A stretch of 32,172 bases of DNA from a virus. The stretch covers positions 1 through 32,172 of the IMG/VR virus record IMGVR_UViG_3300022920_000022; one strand, 5' to 3'. The translations under genes and the position numbers were made by a program. The first letter of the stretch is position 1. Each line of letters opens with the position of its first letter. Shown here one piece after another: positions 30,542 to 32,172 of the stretch. The notes under the pieces were generated by a model. That model did no database searches, was not told the origin of the DNA, and saw only the letters and a program-made list of their open reading frames with translations.

Positions 30542-31249
30542 ATGGCATTACCTAAGTTAAACACGACCCCATCCCACGAGATGGTACAACCATCAACGGG
30601 AAAGAAGGTTCTATACAGACCTTACCTTGTAAAAGAAGAAAAGATTCTTCTACTTGCATTTGAGGGTGGTGATCAGAAACAAGCAATGAGAGCAATGATT
30701 GATGTTGTTGTAATTTGTTGTGAAGATGTAGAACCAAAAGACCTCACAGTATTTGATGTTGAGTATATGTTTACGCAGATTCGTTCACGTTCAGTTGGTG
30801 AGACTGCTGATATTAATATCAAGTGTGAGAATGAAGAGTGTGGACATTCAACAGAATGTAAGATCAACCTACAGGATATTAAAGTTGACCTTCCTGATGT
30901 AAGTCCTATAGTTGAATTGACACCAAGTGTCACCTTGGAATTAAAGTACCCAGCGTTTCACGATTTTCTCAATAACTTTTCTGAGGATATGTCAGAAACT
31001 GAGTTTGGTTTCAAGATGATCGGTAAGTGTATTAAGACAATTATGACCGAGGACGAGAGAGTTGATGCGAGAGAGGTTAGTTCTGGAGAGATGCAAGAGT
31101 TTATTGATTCAATGACTAACTCACAGTTTGAAAAGATTGGTGTGTTTATGCAATCTGCACCATCAATGCAACACGACATTGACTTTAAATGTCCAGAGTG
31201 CGGTACGGAACAGAATAGAACACTGAAGGGCATCCAAGATTTTTTTTAG
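30542..31249 (+). CDS. 26: gp26-like baseplate hub / tail assembly chaperone, zero-frame product
   Basis: From ATG 30542 the product is 235 aa; GGAG lies 6 nt upstream, making it better than the in-frame TTG at 30530. MALPKLNTTPSHEMVQPSTG with KKVLYRPYLVKEEKILLLAF is the hallmark of the T4_baseplate/gp26 family in marine T4-like phages, followed by FDVEYMFTQIRSRSVGE. Cysteines C95, C100, C106 and the pair C217/C220 (CPEC) look like a split zinc ribbon. The 3' end reads GAT TTT TTT TAG: a U8 run right before the stop. Ribosomes slipping -1 would enter a 65-codon open frame. With the tape-measure candidate just downstream, this fits the role of lambda gpG. Confidence 0.85.
   Translation: MALPKLNTTPSHEMVQPSTGKKVLYRPYLVKEEKILLLAFEGGDQKQAMRAMIDVVVICCEDVEPKDLTVFDVEYMFTQIRSRSVGETADINIKCENEECGHSTECKINLQDIKVDLPDVSPIVELTPSVTLELKYPAFHDFLNNFSEDMSETEFGFKMIGKCIKTIMTEDERVDAREVSSGEMQEFIDSMTNSQFEKIGVFMQSAPSMQHDIDFKCPECGTEQNRTLKGIQDFF
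31226..31230 (+). promoter_or_regulatory. Shine-Dalgarno-like stimulator upstream of slippery site
   Basis: AAGGG lies within gp26 coding sequence, 9 nt before the U-run. An internal Shine-Dalgarno at about this distance stimulates -1 frameshifting in E. coli dnaX. The role here is inferred from position. Confidence 0.45.
31240..31246 (+). promoter_or_regulatory. Putative -1 ribosomal frameshift site (U UUU UUU)
   Basis: The heptamer is in phase as X_XXY_YYZ (GAT TTT TTT, with UAG next), part of a run of eight T at 31240-31247. Slippage by -1 replaces the stop with TTA GTA TGC and opens a 65-codon extension. Confidence 0.65.
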
Positions 31250-31443
31250 TATGCCTCTCACACGATAACCTTGTAAACCATTACAAGACTAACTTTGGCA
31301 TGATGCAACATCATAATTACTCGTTAACAGAACTAGAAAATATGATGCCGTTTGAGAGGGAAGTTTATGTTGCTTTACTAGTAGAGCATCTTAAAGAAGA
31401 AAAAGAACGTCACGAACAAGAAGAACGTCAACGACAGAGATAG
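31246..31443 (+). CDS. 51: gp51-like C-terminal extension reached by -1 frameshift (gp26-gp51 fusion)
   Basis: In the -1 frame from the U-run, 65 codons are open to TAG at 31441, beginning LVCLSHDNLV and continuing with NFGMMQHHNYSLTELENMMP, FEREVYVALLVEHLK and a Glu/Arg-rich tail. The H-N-Y-S-L-E-L-E-N-M-P-x-E pattern resembles small gp51-like or T-type chaperone extensions in T4-like phages. The only internal starts, ATG at 31300 and 31303, have no Shine-Dalgarno, and the frame stays open upstream of them to the slippery site. The expected fusion is about 300 aa. Independent initiation at 31300 would give a 47-aa protein and is the alternative. The tape-measure candidate follows 5 nt later. 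The gp51 label is tentative. Confidence 0.65.
   Translation, partial: LVCLSHDNLVNHYKTNFGMMQHHNYSLTELENMMPFEREVYVALLVEHLKEEKERHEQEERQRQR
31270..31287 (+). promoter_or_regulatory. Stem-loop downstream of the slippery site
   Basis: CTTGTAA-ACCA-TTACAAG is a perfect 7-bp inverted repeat with a 4-nt loop. It begins 23 nt after the heptamer, farther than the usual 5-9 nt, so it may stimulate frameshifting weakly or not at all. No U-tract follows, so it is not a terminator. Confidence 0.45.
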
Positions 31444-31448
31444 GAATA

Positions 31449-32172
31449 ATGGCAGAGAAAAGTATAGGTCATCTGATTGAGGTGACCAAACAAGAAAACG
31501 CAGAATCACGCAGTGTGACCAAAGAGGTCGCATCTGAGGTCAGTGCGTTGTCTAAAATGTTTGGTAAGTACTTCAAAGACCTCAAGAACCAAGCAGGTGA
31601 TAAACTAGAAGAAAAACGAGAGGCGAAAGTAGCAGCGGCAGATGGTTTACCTAATCTCGGTCAACTGATGTCTGACACCAAGGGTATGGGTATTCTTGGA
31701 ATGATCGCAGGTATCACTGCCGCAATTGCGGGTCTCGCAGTGGGTATCGTTGAAGGTTTTGTTCGTGCCGCAAAATTAATATTGAGTCCGTTTGCCAAGA
31801 TTATGGCGAAAATGGTCAGGTCTATGACAAAATTAGTGTTAGCACCATTCAGAATATTCATTAAATTCTTCCCCGAAACAGGTAAGAAACTTCAGAACCA
31901 ATTTAACCGTATAAGAAAAGTATTTACTAACGGTATTGCAAGAATTGCAAAGAGAATTGAGAAAATGAAGGATTGGGCAAAAGGTCTTGGTGGAAGACTA
32001 ACAGCACTTGCTACCAATATCCGTCAAGCATTTACCAATGGTTTCCGAAACATCAATATGGCATTTCGTGGTATAGCAGGAAAGTTTAGGAAGTTAACAT
32101 TCATTGAAAATGCTTCAAAGTTAATTGGCCAATTATTAAAACCATTCTCTGGTTTTGTTGATGACATCAAGC
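31449..32172 (+). CDS. Tape-measure-like tail protein (gp29-type), C-terminus cut by window edge
   Basis: The frame is open from ATG 31449 to the right edge, giving at least 241 residues. AGGA overlaps the preceding stop. Residues 1-65 are a charged helix (EVTKQENAESRSVTKEVASE), 80-103 are a hydrophobic Gly/Ala-rich segment (GMGILGMIAGITAAIAGLAV) able to span a membrane, and 104-230 are basic amphipathic helices with repeated F/N/R wording (FTNGIARIAKRIEKMKDW, FTNGFRNINMAFRGIAG). This is the usual design of tail tape-measure proteins, which fix tail length and enter the membrane during injection. Placement right after a gp26-gp51 chaperone pair supports this. The T4 equivalent would be gp29 (590 aa), but I see no diagnostic gp29 motif. 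Confidence 0.75.
   Translation, partial: MAEKSIGHLIEVTKQENAESRSVTKEVASEVSALSKMFGKYFKDLKNQAGDKLEEKREAKVAAADGLPNLGQLMSDTKGMGILGMIAGITAAIAGLAVGIVEGFVRAAKLILSPFAKIMAKMVRSMTKLVLAPFRIFIKFFPETGKKLQNQFNRIRKVFTNGIARIAKRIEKMKDWAKGLGGRLTALATNIRQAFTNGFRNINMAFRGIAGKFRKLTFIENASKLIGQLLKPFSGFVDDIK

Overview
This window looks like the late structural (tail and baseplate) region of a T4-like myovirus, closest in gene style to marine cyanophage and pelagiphage T4 relatives. The evidence is a run of recognisable T4 baseplate proteins (gp48, gp53, gp27-like, gp5-like, gp25, gp6, gp8), the head-completion nuclease gp4, a gp26-like protein, and copies of the T4-type late promoter TATAAATA. No host metabolic genes are present, so the host cannot be named; the cell-wall enzymes in the tail hub suit a Gram-negative bacterium. 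There are no tRNAs, insertion sequences, CRISPR arrays or intergenic gaps above 300 bases; almost every base is coding.

Layout. Positions 1-28655 are on the minus strand and read from right to left. First comes the hub and inner baseplate (28655 down to about 17167): gp48, gp53, gp27-like hub, gp5-type OB plus degenerate lysozyme-like protein, a coiled-coil protein with a C-terminal amidase, a gp5C-type beta-helix spike, an unrecognised 197-aa protein, gp25, gp6 and a gp7-like protein. Next is the outer baseplate and fibre base (17122 to 9303): a short fibre, gp8, a 1727-aa DUF4815-type protein and a 68-aa protein. Last is a fibre and accessory module (9303 to 1): a repeat coiled-coil protein, two large paralogous proteins made of tetrapeptide repeats, a charged helical protein, a glycosyltransferase-like protein, a 2OG-Fe(II) oxygenase-like protein, a small beta-sandwich structural protein, and a fibre gene that runs off the left edge. 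Many junctions are TAATG, ATGA or GTGA overlaps, so translation is probably coupled.

Positions 28711-32172 are on the plus strand: gp4, a conserved 197-aa protein, a tail-tube-fold protein, and a gp26-like protein whose 3' end carries a U8 run that would shift ribosomes -1 into a 65-codon extension. The tape-measure candidate follows and is cut by the right edge. This is the arrangement of the lambda G/GT tail-assembly chaperones.

Most notable points: (1) the paired [R/G]-[N/D]-[Y/F]-x tetrapeptide-repeat proteins, in the same operon as a glycosyltransferase and an oxygenase that could modify them; (2) a likely programmed frameshift making a gp26-gp51-like fusion; (3) a tail spike split over two genes, with a lysozyme-like domain that has lost its catalytic Glu and an amidase in the gene between; (4) an identical TATAAATAGAACTATG block before two unrelated genes, predicting leaderless late mRNAs; (5) a face-to-face pair of late promoters between gp48 and gp4.
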